Below are positions 26,981-38,813 of a stretch of DNA of 64,000 bases, piece after piece (position 1 is the stretch's first letter; each line of letters opens with the position of its first letter). The stretch comes from Modestobacter sp. VKM Ac-2986 (lineage in GTDB: Bacteria > Actinomycetota > Actinomycetes > Mycobacteriales > Geodermatophilaceae). Position numbers and translations under genes: made by a program. Under the pieces are notes generated by a model. It saw only the letters and a program-made list of their open reading frames with translations, was not told where the DNA came from and made no database searches. The DNA lies in contig NZ_JAPVBH010000002.1 in NCBI RefSeq assembly GCF_026967795.1, forward strand, positions 124,001 to 188,000, read 5' to 3'.

Positions 26981-28239
26981 GCCTCCACCGTCGCACGCAC
27001 GCGGTCGAACAGCTCACCCAGGGGGACGGCGACCTGCTCGTGGGTGCGCAGGTCGCGCAGCTGGGCCACGCCCTCGGCCAGGTCCCGATCACCGACGACC
27101 ACCGCGTGCGTGGCGCCGGAGCGGTCGGCGGCCTTCATCGCGCCCTTGAGCCCGCGGTCGCCGTAGACGGTGTCGGCGGAGACGCCGGCCGCCCGCAGCT
27201 GCCCGACCAGCCGGACGGCGTAGCTCTTGGCCGCAGCACCCAGCGGGACGACGAACGCCTGCACCCCGGGTGAGGTGACGACGTCGAGCCCCTCGGCGCG
27301 GATGGCCAGCAGCGTGCGGTCGACGCCGACGGCGTAGCCGATGCCGGAGAGGTCCGGCCCGCCGAGCGCCGCCGACAGCCCGTCGTAGCGCCCGCCGCCG
27401 CCGATCGCGGACTGTGCGCCCAGCCCGTCGTGGACGAACTCGAACGTCGTCTTCGTGTAGTAGTCCAGCCCGCGCACCAGCCGCGGCGCCTCGGTCCAGG
27501 GGACACCGAGGTCGGTGAGGTGCTGGCGCACCGCGTCGTAGTGCGCCCGCGTGGAGTCCGACAGGTGGTCGACCATCAGCGGGGCGTCGGCGAGCTGGGC
27601 CTGCACCTCGGGCCGCTTGTCGTCGAGCACCCGCAGCGGGTTGAGCGCGGCGCGGGCCCGGGTCTCCTCGTCCAGGTCGAGCTTGGCCAGGAACGCGACC
27701 AGCAGCTCGCGGTACTGCGGGCGGCAGGTCTCGTCGCCCAGCGAGGTGAGCAGCAGCTCGAACCCGGTCAGCCCCAGGTCGCGGTAACCCTGCGCGGCCA
27801 GCGCCACCATCTCGGCGTCCAGGGCCGGGTCGTCGACGCCCAGGGCCTCGACGTCTACCTGGGTGAAGTGCCGGTAGCGGCCGGCCTGCGGGCGCTCGTA
27901 GCGGAAGACCGACCCAACGCTCCACAGCTTCACCGGCAGCGCCCCGGAGTACAGCCGGTGCTCGATGAAGGCCCGCATCAGCCCGGCGGTGAGCTCGGGG
28001 CGCAGCGTGAGCGACCGGCCACCGCGGTCGGTGAACGTGTACATCTCCTTGGAGACGACGTCGGTCGACTCCCCCACCCCGCGGGCGAAGACGGTGGTGT
28101 CCTCGAACGTCGGCGTCTCGATGTAGCCGTAGCCGGCCCGCCGCAGCGGGGCGACGAGGGTGTCGCGGACGGCGAGGAACTCCGCCGAGGCCGGCGGCAG
28201 GGTGTCGAACGTGCCCTTGGGCGCGCTGAACGTGCTCAC
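26977..28239 (-). CDS. hisS: Histidyl-tRNA synthetase
   Basis: Charges tRNA-His. The 420-residue class II synthetase starts [15 protein letters not shown] and has motif 2 around [20 protein letters not shown], the histidine-A motif [16 protein letters not shown] and GGGGRYDGL. Its C-terminal anticodon-binding domain is normal. The GTG at 28239 lies 37 bases after the stop of the metallo-beta-lactamase fold gene. The order MBL gene-hisS matches Rv2581c-Rv2580c. Confidence 0.96.
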   Translation of the reverse strand: MSTFSAPKGTFDTLPPASAEFLAVRDTLVAPLRRAGYGYIETPTFEDTTVFARGVGESTDVVSKEMYTFTDRGGRSLTLRPELTAGLMRAFIEHRLYSGALPVKLWSVGSVFRYERPQAGRYRHFTQVDVEALGVDDPALDAEMVALAAQGYRDLGLTGFELLLTSLGDETCRPQYRELLVAFLAKLDLDEETRARAALNPLRVLDDKRPEVQAQLADAPLMVDHLSDSTRAHYDAVRQHLTDLGVPWTEAPRLVRGLDYYTKTTFEFVHDGLGAQSAIGGGGRYDGLSAALGGPDLSGIGYAVGVDRTLLAIRAEGLDVVTSPGVQAFVVPLGAAAKSYAVRLVGQLRAAGVSADTVYGDRGLKGAMKAADRSGATHAVVVGDRDLAEGVAQLRDLRTHEQVAVPLGELFDRVRATVEA

Positions 28240-28276
28240 TGTGGGATGACTCGCTTCGCTCGTGGGTCCGGCCCGG

Positions 28277-28960
28277 TCACAGGCCCCGGCCCCTCGGGGC
28301 CGCGGCGGCCTGCGCCAGGTAGGGGTTGGTGGCGCGCTCGCGCCCGATCGTGGTGGCCGGCCCGTGCCCGGGGAGGACGACCGTCGCGTCGTCCAGCGGC
28401 AGGACGACGTCGCGCAGCGAGCCGAGCATGTCGTCCCACGACCCGCCCGGCAGGTCGACCCGGCCCACGGAGCCGGCGAACAGCACGTCCCCGGCCAGCA
28501 GCCCCGGGGCCTCCCCCAGGTCCAGGGAGAAGACCACCGAGCCCCGGGTGTGCCCGGGTGCGTGCCGGACGGTCAGCTCGACGCCGGCCAGCGACAGCAC
28601 CGCGCCGTCGTCGAGCGGGCGCACCTCGTCGGGGTCGGGCAGCGCGACGCCGGTGATCAGCGGGGCCAGCTGCGGGCCGTGCCAGCGCGCGGGGTCGGAC
28701 AGCATCCCGCTGTCGGCCGGGTGCAGGTAGGCGGGGATGTCGTAGCCGGAGCAGACCGGGAGCACGGAGAACGTGTGGTCCAGGTGCCCGTGGGTGAGGA
28801 CGACGGCGACCGGCTTGAGCCCGTCGGCGGCCAGCATCTCCCGCAGCGGCTCGACCGCGTCCATCCCCGGGTCGACGACGACGCACTCGGTCCCGGGACC
28901 GGGGGCGACGGCGTAGCAGTTGGTGCCGAACGCGCCGGCGGGGAACGAGCGGATGAGCAC
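28277..28960 (-). CDS. Metallo-beta-lactamase fold hydrolase (glyoxalase II-like)
   Basis: The 227-residue zinc or iron hydrolase has the THGHLDHT metal motif (His57, His59, Asp61, His62), the GHTRGSVVF histidine, [13 protein letters not shown] and the final [20 protein letters not shown]. This matches the glyoxalase II-like enzymes next to hisS in actinobacteria (Rv2581c). The physiological thioester is uncertain, since actinobacteria use mycothiol rather than glutathione. The GTG at 28960 is only six bases from a -10 like sequence, so the transcript may be leaderless. Confidence 0.9.
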   Translation of the reverse strand: MLIRSFPAGAFGTNCYAVAPGPGTECVVVDPGMDAVEPLREMLAADGLKPVAVVLTHGHLDHTFSVLPVCSGYDIPAYLHPADSGMLSDPARWHGPQLAPLITGVALPDPDEVRPLDDGAVLSLAGVELTVRHAPGHTRGSVVFSLDLGEAPGLLAGDVLFAGSVGRVDLPGGSWDDMLGSLRDVVLPLDDATVVLPGHGPATTIGRERATNPYLAQAAAAPRGRGL

Positions 28961-28966
28961 CCGTGC

Positions 28967-28972
28967 AGGCTA
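28967..28972 (-). promoter_or_regulatory. Candidate -10 box for the metallo-beta-lactamase fold gene and hisS
   Basis: TAGCCT on the minus strand ends seven bases before the GTG start, which would give a leaderless transcript. No -35 is obvious. On the plus strand TACACT at 29027-29032 could serve the divergent cyclophilin gene. Confidence 0.35.
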
Positions 28973-29121
28973 CGCGGGCGCCATCGGCGCAGGTGGCGCT
29001 GCCAGGGAGCGGACAGGCGGCGGACCTACACTGCGCACTCGACACCGCGGGGCGCCATGGGTGCGCACCGCCCGCCCCCGAGCGCCTTCCCCAGCGCGCC
29101 ACCCCGAGGAGCCCGAGAGAC

Positions 29122-29952
29122 GTGCCGAGCAACAAGCAGGCCCGCGAGGCCGCCCAGCGACGACTGCAGCGCCAGCTGGAGCGGCGTGAGCAGCTCGCCC
29201 GCAAGCGCCACCGGAACCTGCTCGCCGCGTTGTCCGTGATCGCCGTCCTGGCCGTCGTCGGGGCGATCTTCGCCATCACCAGCGTCGCCGGCGGGGACGA
29301 CGACGACGCGGCCGCGGCCCCCTCGACGTCGGCCGCCCCGTCGTCGCAGGCCCCGGAGACCAGCGCCGCGGCCGCACCGAGCACCAACGCCGACGGCACG
29401 GTGGCCTGCACGTTCACCGCCGACGACTCGGGCACCTCGGCCGGCACGCCCGCGCCGAACGTGCCCGGCAGCGGCACCGCCGCGCTCACGATGGCGACCA
29501 GCGCCGGTGACATCGGGCTGAGCCTGGACCAGGCAGGCGCCCCCTGCGCCGCGGCGAGCTTCGTGCACCTGGCGACGACCGGGTTCTTCAACGGCACGCC
29601 CTGCCACCGGGAGACCGCCTCGGAGGGCCTGAAGGTGCTGCAGTGCGGCGACCCGACCGGCACCGGCACCGGCGGCCCGGGCTACTCCTTCCCGACCCAG
29701 GTCACCGGCGGGGAGACCTACGGCCGCGGCACGCTGGCCATGGCCAACGCCGGCGCGGGCACCGACGGCAGCCAGTTCTTCCTGGTCTACGCCGACAGCC
29801 AGCTGCCCCCGGACTACACCGTCTTCGGCACCATCGACGAGGCCGGGCTGGGCGTGCTCGACGCGATCGCGGCCAAGGGCATCGAGGGCGGCGCCGCCGA
29901 CGGCGCACCGGCCGAGCCGGTCACGATCATCACGATGACCGTCCAGCAGTAG
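29122..29952 (+). CDS. Membrane-anchored cyclophilin-type peptidyl-prolyl isomerase
   Basis: Extracytoplasmic prolyl isomerase, 276 residues. A basic, coiled N-terminus (KQAREAAQRRLQRQLERR) precedes one membrane segment (about 32-54) and an Ala/Ser/Pro-rich linker. The cyclophilin domain (about 119-275) contains GFFNGTPCHRE with the active-site arginine Arg163, CGDPTGTGTGGPGYSF, TLAMANAGAGTDGSQFFLVY and FGTIDEAGLGVLD. The GTG at 29122 was chosen because the coding pattern and an upstream GAGGAG begin there. It is divergent from the MBL gene and equivalent in place to Rv2582 (ppiB). Confidence 0.92.
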   Translation: MPSNKQAREAAQRRLQRQLERREQLARKRHRNLLAALSVIAVLAVVGAIFAITSVAGGDDDDAAAAPSTSAAPSSQAPETSAAAAPSTNADGTVACTFTADDSGTSAGTPAPNVPGSGTAALTMATSAGDIGLSLDQAGAPCAAASFVHLATTGFFNGTPCHRETASEGLKVLQCGDPTGTGTGGPGYSFPTQVTGGETYGRGTLAMANAGAGTDGSQFFLVYADSQLPPDYTVFGTIDEAGLGVLDAIAAKGIEGGAADGAPAEPVTIITMTVQQ

Positions 29953-29965
29953 CCGACGCACCGCC

Positions 29966-30001
29966 CGAGGGCCCGGTCTCCACCCGGAGGCCGGGCCCTC
30001 G
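29966..30001 (+). terminator. Hairpin terminator after the cyclophilin gene
   Basis: CGAGGGCCCGG (29966-29976) pairs perfectly with 29991-30001. The intervening CTCC/GGAG extends the stem through one T-G wobble to about 16 bp with an ACCC loop. It starts 14 bases after the stop codon. Confidence 0.8.
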
Positions 30002-30042
30002 CGCGTCCGGCCCTCGTGCGTCCGGGACCGCACACTGGGCGG

Positions 30043-30687
30043 ATGGACGCCGACCCGTACGCGGGCTTCCCCCCGGGCTTCTTCGACCGCAGCGACGACA
30101 CCCCGGACACCCGGTTCTACGACCGCCCGCGGCTGGTGACCCACATCGACGACGCCGCGATCACCGCGGTCGGTGAGCTGTACGCCGAACTGGGCATCGA
30201 CGGGTCCGCGCCCGCACCGACCCGGGTGCTGGACCTGATGTCGTCGTGGGTGTCGCACTTCCGCACCCCGCCGGCCGAGCTGGTCGTGCTCGGGATGAAC
30301 GCCGAGGAGCTGGCCGCCAACCCCGCCGCCACCCAGCGGCTGGTGCACGACCTGAACGCCGACCCGACCGTCCCGCTGCCCGACGCCGACGTCGACGCGG
30401 CCGTGTGCTGCGTGTCGATCGACTACCTCACCCGGCCGGTCGAGGTGCTGGCCGAGGTGGGCCGGGTGCTGCGCCCGGGCGGGGTCCTGGCGGTGACCTT
30501 CTCCAACCGCTGCTTCCCGACCAAGGCCGTGCGCGGTTGGCTGGCCACCGACGACGAGCAGCACGGCGCCGTCATCTCCGAGCTGGTCCGCCGCAGCGAC
30601 CGCTTCGACGAGCCGACCGTGCAGCTCCGCACCCGCCCGGGCCTGGGCGACCCGCTGTACGCCGTCATCGCCACCCGGCTCGGCTGA
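30043..30687 (+). CDS. SAM-dependent methyltransferase-like protein
   Basis: The 214-residue protein has a class I methyltransferase core. The first strand is TRVLDLMSSWVSHF, followed by LVVLGMNAEEL (the acidic end of strand two is Asn here) and AVCCVSIDYLTRP, then EVGRVLRPGGVLAVTFSNRCFP. The canonical GxGxG is weakened to LMSSWVSH, a feature of a methyltransferase subgroup seen next to rel and ppi genes in actinobacteria. The N-terminal FPPGFFDRSDDTPDTRFYDRPRL is typical of that subgroup. The substrate is unknown. It is convergent with the small gene at 30707. Confidence 0.8.
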   Translation: MDADPYAGFPPGFFDRSDDTPDTRFYDRPRLVTHIDDAAITAVGELYAELGIDGSAPAPTRVLDLMSSWVSHFRTPPAELVVLGMNAEELAANPAATQRLVHDLNADPTVPLPDADVDAAVCCVSIDYLTRPVEVLAEVGRVLRPGGVLAVTFSNRCFPTKAVRGWLATDDEQHGAVISELVRRSDRFDEPTVQLRTRPGLGDPLYAVIATRLG

Positions 30688-30706
30688 CCCACCGGCGCCC
30701 CGACCG

Positions 30707-30987
30707 TCAGCGGGACGGCGTCAGCCGCACGAGCCCGCGCCCGCCGGGCGTCCGGTCGACGACGGCGAACACCTCGCACCAGTCGGCACCCCGTTCCACG
30801 ACCTGCTCCGCGGCCCAGGCGAGCACCGTGGTCGCGTCGACGTCCGGACCGGCGAGCTCCTGCTCGTCACACGCTCGACCCGGGGGGCCGCCGGCCGGGT
30901 CTGCCGTCTCCCGCCAGAAGTGGACGCGGTAGCGCGGCCGGTCGACCTCCCAGGACACGTCCCGGGGGTCGACCGGCCGGACCTCCA

Positions 30988-30988
<1 letters not shown>
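30707..30988 (-). CDS. Small hypothetical protein coupled to rel
   Basis: A 93-residue open frame whose ATG shares one base with the rel stop (TGATG). The sequence (VRPVDPRDVSWEVDRPRYRV and HFWRE...) is soluble, acidic and compact, with no recognised domain. The tight coupling to the stringent-response gene and normal codon use make it likely to be translated. It could be a small accessory of the alarmone enzyme, but that is only suggested by position. Confidence 0.65.
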
Positions 30989-33384
<2,396 letters not shown>

Positions 33385-33422
33385 GGGTGCTCCTGCACTG
33401 TTGAGGAGGGTCGTTCCCTCCC

Positions 33423-33428
33423 ATGCTA
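33423..33428 (-). promoter_or_regulatory. Candidate -10 box for relA
   Basis: TAGCAT on the minus strand fits TANNNT and gives a start near 33416 and a leader of about 32 bases. It lies just after the hairpin that ends the upstream apt transcript, which supports a separate rel promoter. No -35 is visible in the GC-rich upstream sequence. Confidence 0.4.
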
Positions 33429-33442
33429 GACGCGGCCTCCGG

Positions 33443-33472
33443 CCCCCCGCCGGGTGCTCACCCGGCGGGGGG
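33443..33472 (-). terminator. GC hairpin between apt and relA
   Basis: CCCCCCGCCGGG (33443-33454) pairs with CCCGGCGGGGGG (33461-33472) around a short TGCTCA loop, six bases after the apt stop in reading direction. It probably ends the yajC-secD-secF-apt transcript. Confidence 0.75.
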
Positions 33473-33478
33473 TGCAGG

Positions 33479-34057
33479 TCAGGTCCGCCAGAGCGCGTGG
33501 ACGGGGTGCGGGGCGACCCGCTGGCGCCCGCCGAGGGCGGCCAGCTCGACCACCACCGCGACCGAGGTCACCACCCCGCCGAGCCGCTCCACCAGGGCGA
33601 CGGCCGCCTCGAGCGTCCCGCCGGTGGCCAGCACGTCGTCGACGACCAGCACGCGCTGCCCGGGCCGGATGGAGTCGGTGTGCAGCTCCAGCGTGGCGGT
33701 GCCGTACTCCAGGTCGTACTCGGCCGAGACGACCTCCCGGGGCAGCTTGCCGGCCTTGCGCACCGGGACCACGCCGGTGCCGGCGTCCAGGGCGACCGCG
33801 GCGGCCAGCAGGAAGCCGCGGGCCTCGACGCCGGCCACGACGTCGAAGCCGGGACCGCCGTCGGACCCGCTGAGCGCGGCGGCCCGCGGGTCGAGGTCGG
33901 CGGGCGTGGTGAGCGCGTCGACGACCCGGCGGAAGGCACCGGCGTCGGCGAACACCGGGGTCAGGTCCCGGAACACCACCCCGGGGACCGGGAAGTCCGG
34001 GACGTCGACCGCCAGCGAGGCGATGAGCTCCTCGACCGGCAGCTCCGCCGTCGTCAC
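33479..34057 (-). CDS. apt: Adenine phosphoribosyltransferase
   Basis: Salvages adenine to AMP using PRPP. The 192-residue protein has the N-terminal [20 protein letters not shown] signature, [25 protein letters not shown] and the PRPP loop [14 protein letters not shown] short insertion of about ten residues ([12 protein letters not shown]) precedes the first strand. The GTG at 34057 overlaps the secF stop by four bases. The secD-secF-apt-rel order is the usual actinobacterial one (Rv2587c-Rv2583c). Confidence 0.95.
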   Translation of the reverse strand: MTTAELPVEELIASLAVDVPDFPVPGVVFRDLTPVFADAGAFRRVVDALTTPADLDPRAAALSGSDGGPGFDVVAGVEARGFLLAAAVALDAGTGVVPVRKAGKLPREVVSAEYDLEYGTATLELHTDSIRPGQRVLVVDDVLATGGTLEAAVALVERLGGVVTSVAVVVELAALGGRQRVAPHPVHALWRT

Positions 34058-35520
34058 CGGCGCTTCCGGCCCGACGGGCGGGTGCCAGGACGCTGCCCGG
34101 GCCGGGGCGCCGTCGTCCCACCGCGGGTGGTGCCGGTCTCCCGCTGCACCGAGGACGGCGACTCGATCACGACGTCGGCCTCGGGACGCTCGGGCAGGGA
34201 GTCCGGGCGCTCGGCGACCGGGACGGCGGACCGGCGGGCCGCGGTGGCCCCGCCACCACGGCGGGCGCTGGCGACCGGACCGGCCGGGCGGGCGCCACCG
34301 GTGCGGGCCTCGGAGGCCCGGCGGGCGAGCACGCGCTTGCGCAGCGCGATGTTCTCCGGCTTGCGCTCCTCGAGCTCGGCCAGGACCGGGGTGGCCAGGA
34401 AGATCGAGCTGTAGGTGCCGGCGGCCAGGCCGATGAACAGCACCAGCGCGAGGTCCTTGAGCGTGCCCGCGCCCAGCAGGCCGGCGCCGACGAACAGCAG
34501 CCCGGCCACCGGCAGCAGCGCGATCACCGAGGTGTTGATCGACCGCATCAGCGTCTGGTTCACGGCCAGGTCGGCCGCCTCACCGTAGGTCGACCGGGCG
34601 CTCTTGGTGAGGTCCTTGGTGTTCTCGTCGACCTTGTCGAAGACCACGACGGTGTCGTAGAGGGAGAACCCGAGGATGGTCAGGAGACCGATCACCGTCG
34701 AGGGGGTGACCTCGAAGCCGATCAGGGCGTAGACGCCGGCGGTGACGACGATGTCGTGCACGAGCGCGACGATCGCGGCCACGGCCATGGTGGGCCGGAA
34801 GCGGATCGCCAGGAAGGCGACCACGGCGACCAGGAACACGACCAGGGCCAGCAGCGCCTTGTTGGTGACGTCACCGCCCCAGTCGGCGCTGACCGCCTGC
34901 GGGCTGACCTCGGTCTCCGCGACGCCGGCGGCCTGCGCCACGGCGGCGACGACGGACTCCTCGGTGGCGGGGTCGAGGGCCTCGGTGCGCAGCAGCACCG
35001 AGTTGCCGCCGACGACCTGGGCGCTGGAGACCTCGGCCCCGGCGCCCTCGGCGGCCTCGCGGACCTCGGTGAGCTGCTCGGAGGTGGCCGGCACCCGCAG
35101 GCTGTTGCCGCCGGCGAACTCGATGCCGAAGTTGAAGCCGCGGACGACCATCAGCAGCACGCACAGCGCCACGACGGCCGCGGTCACCTTGAACCAGAAG
35201 CGCCGCTTGCCGACGACGTCCAGCCCGGCCTCGCCGTTGTAGAGCCGGTGGGCCAGCGACGCACGGGAGGGCGCCCGGCGGCCGGACTCCCCCTCGGCGG
35301 GCAGGCCGGCGTCGGCCAGCGCCTGGTCGCCGGTGCTCTCGTCGGCGGCCTCGTGCAGCACCTCGGCCTCGTCGACGACCTCGTCGGCGGCGGTCCCGAC
35401 CGGGACCGCCGTCTCCTCGGTCCCGGTCGGCTGCTGGCCGGGCCCGCCGGTGGGGGCGGGCAGGTCGCCGCCGCCGAAGGCGGTGGACCCGGTGGAACCG
35501 GGCTCGCGGGGGGTGGTCAT
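34054..35520 (-). CDS. secF: Protein translocase subunit SecF with long N- and C-terminal extensions
   Basis: Membrane subunit of the SecDF complex that uses the proton gradient to help late steps of protein export. Of 488 residues, only about 105-400 form the conserved SecF part, with six membrane segments, FGIEFAGGNS and the LTILGFSLYDTVVVFDKVDEN motif. A 100-residue acidic N-terminal extension and an 85-residue Arg/Pro-rich C-terminal tail (from about 400) are cytoplasmic additions. The start overlaps the secD stop (ATGA) and the end overlaps apt. Confidence 0.95.
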   Translation of the reverse strand: MTTPREPGSTGSTAFGGGDLPAPTGGPGQQPTGTEETAVPVGTAADEVVDEAEVLHEAADESTGDQALADAGLPAEGESGRRAPSRASLAHRLYNGEAGLDVVGKRRFWFKVTAAVVALCVLLMVVRGFNFGIEFAGGNSLRVPATSEQLTEVREAAEGAGAEVSSAQVVGGNSVLLRTEALDPATEESVVAAVAQAAGVAETEVSPQAVSADWGGDVTNKALLALVVFLVAVVAFLAIRFRPTMAVAAIVALVHDIVVTAGVYALIGFEVTPSTVIGLLTILGFSLYDTVVVFDKVDENTKDLTKSARSTYGEAADLAVNQTLMRSINTSVIALLPVAGLLFVGAGLLGAGTLKDLALVLFIGLAAGTYSSIFLATPVLAELEERKPENIALRKRVLARRASEARTGGARPAGPVASARRGGGATAARRSAVPVAERPDSLPERPEADVVIESPSSVQRETGTTRGGTTAPRPGQRPGTRPSGRKRR

Positions 35521-37178
35521 CGGTTGCTCCCGTTCGTGCTGCTGCCGGTGCCGGCACCGACCAGCTGCCGGTCGCCCCGGGTCGGTGACCCCGGACGGCG
35601 GCTGTGGTCGACCTGGCCCAGGCCGGAGAAGCGGTTGGTGCCGAAGCTCTTGACCCGGCTGAGCACCGCCATGAGCGGGTGGGTGAAGAGGAAGACGACG
35701 ACGAGGTCGAGGACCGTGGACATGCCCAGGGTGAACGCGAAGCCCTTCACGTCACCGATGGCCAGCCAGTACAGGATCGCCGCGGCCAGGAAGCTGACGG
35801 CGTCGGCGGACAGGATCGTCCGGCGCGCCCGCACCCAGGCCCGCGGGGTGGCGCTGCGCAGCGTCCGCCCCTCCCGCACCTCGTCCTTGAGCCGCTCGAA
35901 GTAGACGACGAAGGAGTCCGCGGTGATGCCGATGGAGACGATGAACCCGGCGATGCCGGCCAGGCTCAGCGCGAAGCCGATCTCCCGGCCCAGCAGCACC
36001 AGGCAGCCGTAGACGACCACCGCCGACAGCAGCAGGCTGGCGATCATGACCAGGCCGAGCAGGCGGTAGTACAGCAGCGCGTAGACGAACACCAGGGCGA
36101 CGCCGATGGCGCCGGCGATCAGGCCGGCCCGCAGCTGCTCGCTGCCCAGCTCGGTGGAGATCGACTGTGCCGTGGCCTGGCTGAAGGTCAGCGGCAGGGC
36201 GCCGTACTTGAGCTGGTTGGCCAGCTCCGTGGCCGACTCCTGGTCGAAGCTGCCCGAGATCTGGGTGGTGCCGCCGTTGATCGCGGAGTTGATGGTCGGC
36301 GCGGAGACGACCCGGCCGTCCAGGGTGATGGCCACGTTGTTGCCGACGTTGGCGGTGGTGAACTCCGCCCAGGCCGTCGAGCCGGCGCCGGTGAAGTCGA
36401 GGTTGACGATCCACTCGCCGGTGCCCTGCTCAGTGCCGGCGGTGGCGTTGGAGACGTCGGTGCCCTCGATGACCGCCGGGCCCAGCAGGTACTTGGCGGT
36501 GCCGTCGTCGGAGCAGGCCGCGATGTGGTCCTGGGGCCGGTCGACCTCGGTGGTCGTGGTGTCACACGTCAGCGTGGCGAACTCGGCCTGCGCCTGCTCC
36601 TGCGTCACCACGGGCGCGTTCGGGTCGGGAGCCGAGGGGTCGGTCACCGCACCGCCGTCGGTCGCCGGGGCACCCGAGGTCGGGGCGGCGGTGTCCGTGG
36701 GCGCAGCGGAGTCGGTCGGGGCGGCGGAGTCGGTGGGCGCGGCCGGGTCCGTCGGGGCGGCGGAGTCGGTGGGCGTGGCCGACGGGTCGGCGGCGGGGGC
36801 GGCCGCCTCCGGGCCGCCCACGACCGGGCGGAACCGGAGCTGGGCGGTGGCGCCGAGCTCGCGGGCGCGGTCGCCGTTGTCACCGGGCACGGAGATGACG
36901 ATGTTGCTGCTGCCCTCGGTGACCACCTCGGCCTCGGCGACGCCCAGGCCGTTGACCCGCTGCTCGATGATCTGACGGGCCAGCTCGAGGTCGGCGGACT
37001 CCGGCGGCTGGCCGTCGGGGGTGCGGGCGGTGAGGGTGACCGTCGTCCCGCCCTGGAGGTCCAGGCCGAGCTGCGGGGTGCGCCGGTCCCCGGTGAGGAA
37101 GATCAGCGCGTAGAGGCCCACCACGATGAGCAGGAAGGCGGCGAAGTACCGCCGGGCGGGGATCTGTCGGGCTGCCAT
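35517..37178 (-). CDS. secD: Protein translocase subunit SecD with Thr/Asp/Ala-Pro repeat insertion
   Basis: Partner of SecF. The 553-residue protein begins with a membrane segment (YFAAFLLIVVGLYALIFLTG) and GLDLQGGTTVTL. The periplasmic P1 region carries an insertion at about 124-192 made of repeated TDSAAP/TDPAAP/TDTAAP units. The C-terminal half has five membrane segments with the proton-relay region GFIVSIGITADSFVVYFERLKDE. The DNA of the insertion (about 36600-36810) is a short tandem array, so its length probably varies between strains. It lies 15 bases downstream of yajC in reading direction. Confidence 0.95.
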   Translation of the reverse strand: MAARQIPARRYFAAFLLIVVGLYALIFLTGDRRTPQLGLDLQGGTTVTLTARTPDGQPPESADLELARQIIEQRVNGLGVAEAEVVTEGSSNIVISVPGDNGDRARELGATAQLRFRPVVGGPEAAAPAADPSATPTDSAAPTDPAAPTDSAAPTDSAAPTDTAAPTSGAPATDGGAVTDPSAPDPNAPVVTQEQAQAEFATLTCDTTTTEVDRPQDHIAACSDDGTAKYLLGPAVIEGTDVSNATAGTEQGTGEWIVNLDFTGAGSTAWAEFTTANVGNNVAITLDGRVVSAPTINSAINGGTTQISGSFDQESATELANQLKYGALPLTFSQATAQSISTELGSEQLRAGLIAGAIGVALVFVYALLYYRLLGLVMIASLLLSAVVVYGCLVLLGREIGFALSLAGIAGFIVSIGITADSFVVYFERLKDEVREGRTLRSATPRAWVRARRTILSADAVSFLAAAILYWLAIGDVKGFAFTLGMSTVLDLVVVFLFTHPLMAVLSRVKSFGTNRFSGLGQVDHSRRPGSPTRGDRQLVGAGTGSSTNGSNR

Positions 37179-37192
37179 GAGGGGTGCCCGGC

Positions 37193-37531
37193 TCAGCGGG
37201 CGCGGTCGGCGGGGTCGCCGTCGCCGTCGGTGGACCCGGTGGCCGCGGTGCTGCCCCCGGTCGTGCCCGCGTCCAGCGGCTTCCGGACCTCCAGCACCGC
37301 CGGGCGGGCGACGGTGATGACGACCCCCGGGGAGACCTCGAGGTCGACGGTGTCCGCGCCGAGCGCGGCGACGGTGCCGTGGATGCCGCTGGTCAGCATC
37401 ACCGGGGTGCCCGGGGTGAGCGCGGCCTGCATCGCCGCGGCGTTGGCCTGGATCTTCTTGCGCTGCCGGGCGGGCAGCACGATCAGCAGGCCGAACAGCA
37501 GGACGAGCACGATCAACGGCAGGTATTCCAC
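37193..37531 (-). CDS. yajC: Preprotein translocase subunit YajC
   Basis: Small single-pass partner of SecDF. The 112-residue protein has an N-terminal membrane segment (LPLIVLVLLFGLLIVLPARQRKK), the conserved basic turn and the beta domain GTPVMLTSGIHGTVAALGAD with VDLEVSPGVVITVARPAV. The C-terminal tail is low-complexity. It is the first gene of the yajC-secD-secF-apt operon. A hairpin at 37625 separates it from ruvB. Confidence 0.93.
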   Translation of the reverse strand: MEYLPLIVLVLLFGLLIVLPARQRKKIQANAAAMQAALTPGTPVMLTSGIHGTVAALGADTVDLEVSPGVVITVARPAVLEVRKPLDAGTTGGSTAATGSTDGDGDPADRAR

Positions 37532-37624
37532 GACTGGTGAGCCTCTCTACCGCGGCAGGTCGCGCGGTGGGTGCGACCCGTCATCGGGCCGCTCGGGTAC
37601 ATCGGCGCCGGCACACGTCCACGG

Positions 37625-37641
37625 GCTCCGCCGGGCGGAGC
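37625..37641 (-). terminator. Short hairpin after ruvB
   Basis: GCTCCGC (37625-37631) is inverted at 37635-37641 (GCGGAGC), flanked by GG and GC-rich bases, 36 bases beyond the ruvB stop in reading direction. A second weak inverted repeat (GGTCGC/GCGACC, 37558-37578) follows in the same gap, just upstream of yajC. Confidence 0.45.
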
Positions 37642-37676
37642 GCCCCGGCGAGCCGGGCGCGCCAGCGCGTCGGAGT

Positions 37677-38813
37677 CTAGGCGTCGAAGAGCGTGGAGTC
37701 GCCAGGCCCGGCCGACGGCCGGTCGCCTGTGCCGCCGCTGAGCGGCACCCCACCGCGCGGGACGGCGTGCCCCAGGTGACGGAACGCGGCCTCGGTGGCG
37801 ACCCGCCCGCGCGGGGTGCGGGCCAGCAGCCCGGCGCGCACCAGGAAGGGCTCGCACACCTCCTCGACGGTGTGCGGCTCCTCCCCCACGGCCACGGCCA
37901 GCGTCGCGACGCCCACCGGCCCGCCGCCGAACTTCGTCACCAGCGCGTCGAGCACCGAGCGGTCCAGCCGGTCCAGGCCCAGGTCGTCGACGTCGTAGAG
38001 GGCCAGCGCGGCCCGGGCGACCTCCAGGGTGACCCGCCCGTCGGCCCGGACCTCGGCGAAGTCGCGCACCCGGCGCAGCAGCCGGTTGGCGATGCGGGGC
38101 GTGCCGCGGGAGCGCCCGGCGATCTCGGCCGAGCCGTCGGCGGTCAGCTCGACCCCCAGCAGGTCCGCGCTGCGCGCGATGACCTTCTGCAGGTCGGTGG
38201 TGTCGTAGAACTCCATCTGGCCGACGAAGCCGAACCGGTCGCGCAGCGGGCCGGTGAGCAGGCCCGCGCGGGTGGTCGCCCCGACCAGCGTGAACGGGTT
38301 GATCTCCAGCGGGATCGCCGTCGCGCCGGGGCCCTTGCCCACCACGACGTCGACCCGGAAGTCCTCCATCGCCATGTACAGCAGCTCTTCGGCGGGCCGG
38401 GCGATCCGGTGGATCTCGTCGATGAACAGGACGTCGCCGGGCGCCAGGTTGGACAGCATGGCGGCCAGGTCGCCGGAGCGCTCGATCGCCGGGCCGCTGG
38501 TGATCTTGACCGCGGTGCCCAGCTCGGAGCCGATGATCAGCGCGAGGCTGGTCTTGCCCAGCCCGGGCGGGCCGGACAGCAGCACGTGGTCCGGCGGCCG
38601 GCCGCGGCGCTTGGCGCCCTCGAGGACCAGGTCGAGCTGGCGGGCGACCTTGGGCTGGCCGATGAAGTCCGCGAGCGAGTGGGGCCGCAGCGCGGACTCC
38701 ACGACCCGCTCCTCGTCACCGGCCCGCGGGTCGACGGCGTCGTCCCAGTCGGGAGCGGTGTACCGGCCCGGACCGGCGTCGGCGGCCGACAGCCCCCGGT
38801 CGAAGGAGCTCAT
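37677..38813 (-). CDS. ruvB: Holliday junction branch migration helicase RuvB
   Basis: Hexameric AAA+ motor of the RuvABC complex. The 378-residue protein has the N-terminal [19 protein letters not shown], Walker [10 protein letters not shown], Walker B LFIDEIHR, the [24 protein letters not shown] block and the C-terminal winged helix with [20 protein letters not shown]. The ATG at 38813 overlaps the ruvA stop by four bases. The extension after the winged helix ([18 protein letters not shown]) is slightly longer than usual. Confidence 0.97.
   Translation of the reverse strand: MSSFDRGLSAADAGPGRYTAPDWDDAVDPRAGDEERVVESALRPHSLADFIGQPKVARQLDLVLEGAKRRGRPPDHVLLSGPPGLGKTSLALIIGSELGTAVKITSGPAIERSGDLAAMLSNLAPGDVLFIDEIHRIARPAEELLYMAMEDFRVDVVVGKGPGATAIPLEINPFTLVGATTRAGLLTGPLRDRFGFVGQMEFYDTTDLQKVIARSADLLGVELTADGSAEIAGRSRGTPRIANRLLRRVRDFAEVRADGRVTLEVARAALALYDVDDLGLDRLDRSVLDALVTKFGGGPVGVATLAVAVGEEPHTVEEVCEPFLVRAGLLARTPRGRVATEAAFRHLGHAVPRGGVPLSGGTGDRPSAGPGDSTLFDA

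Noticed and set aside
33443-33472. 6C RNA or other structured RNA because of the C-run hairpin
   Set aside because: Only one hairpin and no paired C-rich loops; it fits a plain terminator after apt.
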